NCBI GenBank assembly: GCA_002329525.1
Contig: DCTI01000206.1
Location: 32,018 to 38,575 of the forward strand
Length of the DNA stretch: 6,558 nt
Origin: Negativicutes bacterium UBA1444
Lineage (GTDB): Bacteria > Bacillota > Negativicutes > UBA1444
Direction: 5' to 3'
This document shows positions 5,752 through 6,558 of the stretch, in pieces. The notes beneath the pieces were generated by a model. It saw only the letters and a list, made by a program, of their open reading frames with translations. It was not told where the DNA came from and did not search any database. A program made the translations under genes and the position numbers. Within the stretch, counting starts at the first letter, position 1; the number at the start of each line of letters is the position of its first letter.

Positions 5752-6558
5752 ATTTTTCCGCTCTCTGGATACGGCGGCCGGTCATGACGATTTTGGTCAT
5801 GATCAGCCTGCTTTTTTTTGGCGTTGCCAGTTATTTTCAATTGCCGGTGAATGATTTACCGAATGTCGATTATCCGACGATCCAGGTCCGGGCGGTCCTG
5901 CCGGGAGCCAGCCCGGAAACCATGGCTTCTTCCGTCGCTTTGCCGCTGGAAAAGCAATTTTCGACGATCGACGGCGTTGAATCGATGTCGTCCTCAAATA
6001 CGACGGGCTCCACAACCATCACGATTACTTTTTCCCTGAACCGCAGCATGGATGCTGTTACCCAGGATGTCAGCAGCGCCATTTCGGCGGCCCAGCGGCG
6101 ACTGCCGGAGGATTTGCCCTATCCGCCGTCCTACACGAAAACCAACCCGGCCGAGCAGCCGATTATGACCTATGTCGTCACTTCCCAGACGATGCCGATT
6201 TCCGAGGTTCAGGAATATGTGGAAACATCGATGTTGCCGGCGATTTCCACTGTGGAAGGGGTTGCACAGGCGCAAATTTTTGGCTCGCAGCGCTATGCCG
6301 TGCGGATTTATCTGGATCCTGACCGGATGGCGGCCCGCGGAATCGGCATCAACGAAGTCTATGATGCGCTGGCGGCGGGCAATGTCAACATGCCGGGCGG
6401 AACCTTGCATGGTTCCTCCATCGCCTTCACCATCGATTCGACCGGCCAACTGATGCGGGCAGCGGAATACAATCCACTGGTCATTGCCTATCGCCAGGGG
6501 ATGCCGGTGCGGATTCAGGACATCGGTCAGGCCGTCGACAGCACGGAAAGCGAAACTT
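5748..6558 (+). CDS. RND efflux pump inner-membrane subunit, MdtB/MdtC-like (3' partial)
   Basis: The N-terminal 270 residues of a proton-driven RND (HAE1-class) exporter, which normally has about 1,030-1,050 residues; the frame is still open at the window end. It starts at ATG 5748, overlapping the adaptor stop by four bases, with only a GGTGGGG-like purine stretch upstream, so translation is probably coupled. MNFSALWIRRPVMTIL enters the first membrane helix (about 12-30). The classic porter-domain start follows: LPVNDLPNVDYPTIQV and LPGASPETMASSVALPLEKQF, then GVESMSSSN, LPEDLPYPPSYTKTNPAEQPI and YAVRIYLDPDRMAARGI. The PxYxKxNPA segment and DxPxVDYPTIQV resemble MdtB/MdtC and other multidrug pumps rather than heavy-metal CusA types. 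The proton-relay residues in helix 4 and the second half of the pump lie beyond the window. Substrate is unknown. The frame has no internal stop, so no sign of decay. Confidence 0.92.
   Translation, partial: MNFSALWIRRPVMTILVMISLLFFGVASYFQLPVNDLPNVDYPTIQVRAVLPGASPETMASSVALPLEKQFSTIDGVESMSSSNTTGSTTITITFSLNRSMDAVTQDVSSAISAAQRRLPEDLPYPPSYTKTNPAEQPIMTYVVTSQTMPISEVQEYVETSMLPAISTVEGVAQAQIFGSQRYAVRIYLDPDRMAARGIGINEVYDALAAGNVNMPGGTLHGSSIAFTIDSTGQLMRAAEYNPLVIAYRQGMPVRIQDIGQAVDSTESET

Overview
The window holds seven protein genes, all on the + strand, in two functional blocks separated by one AT-rich intergenic region. Two genes run off the ends: the first lacks its 5' end and the last lacks its 3' end. 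No RNA gene, mobile element or CRISPR array was seen.

Block 1 (1-4310) looks like the distal part of a transport-and-hydrolysis operon. It begins with the two ATPase subunits of a urea/short-chain-amide type ABC importer (urtD, partial, and urtE). These are followed by an amidase-signature hydrolase, a 67-residue protein resembling the AtzG / DUF4089 accessory subunits of AtzE-type amidases, and an M20-family metallohydrolase that most resembles the YgeY group. Junctions are tight (1-bp gap, 38-bp gap, 10-bp overlap, 15-bp gap) and most starts have a good Shine-Dalgarno sequence. No urease gene is present in this window. The arrangement therefore suggests import of a urea-like, amide or ureide compound and its stepwise intracellular hydrolysis, releasing ammonia. 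The actual substrate cannot be read from the sequence.

The spacer (4311-4587) is distinctly richer in A+T than the genes. It carries a perfect 12-bp palindrome with an extra half-site one helical turn upstream, a weak promoter-like pair, and no convincing terminator.

Block 2 (4588-6558) is an RND efflux operon: a lipoprotein periplasmic adaptor (membrane fusion protein) overlapping by an ATGA junction with the N-terminal quarter of an RND inner-membrane pump resembling the MdtB/MdtC group. Together with an outer-membrane channel, not seen here, these would form a tripartite exporter.

Organism (inference): a diderm bacterium, because of the RND pump and lipoprotein adaptor, with moderately high GC and strong purine-rich ribosome binding sites (AAAGGAG, GGAGGA). 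A Gram-negative Firmicute (Negativicutes such as the Sporomusa/Pelosinus relatives) would fit, but a proteobacterium cannot be excluded from this sequence alone.
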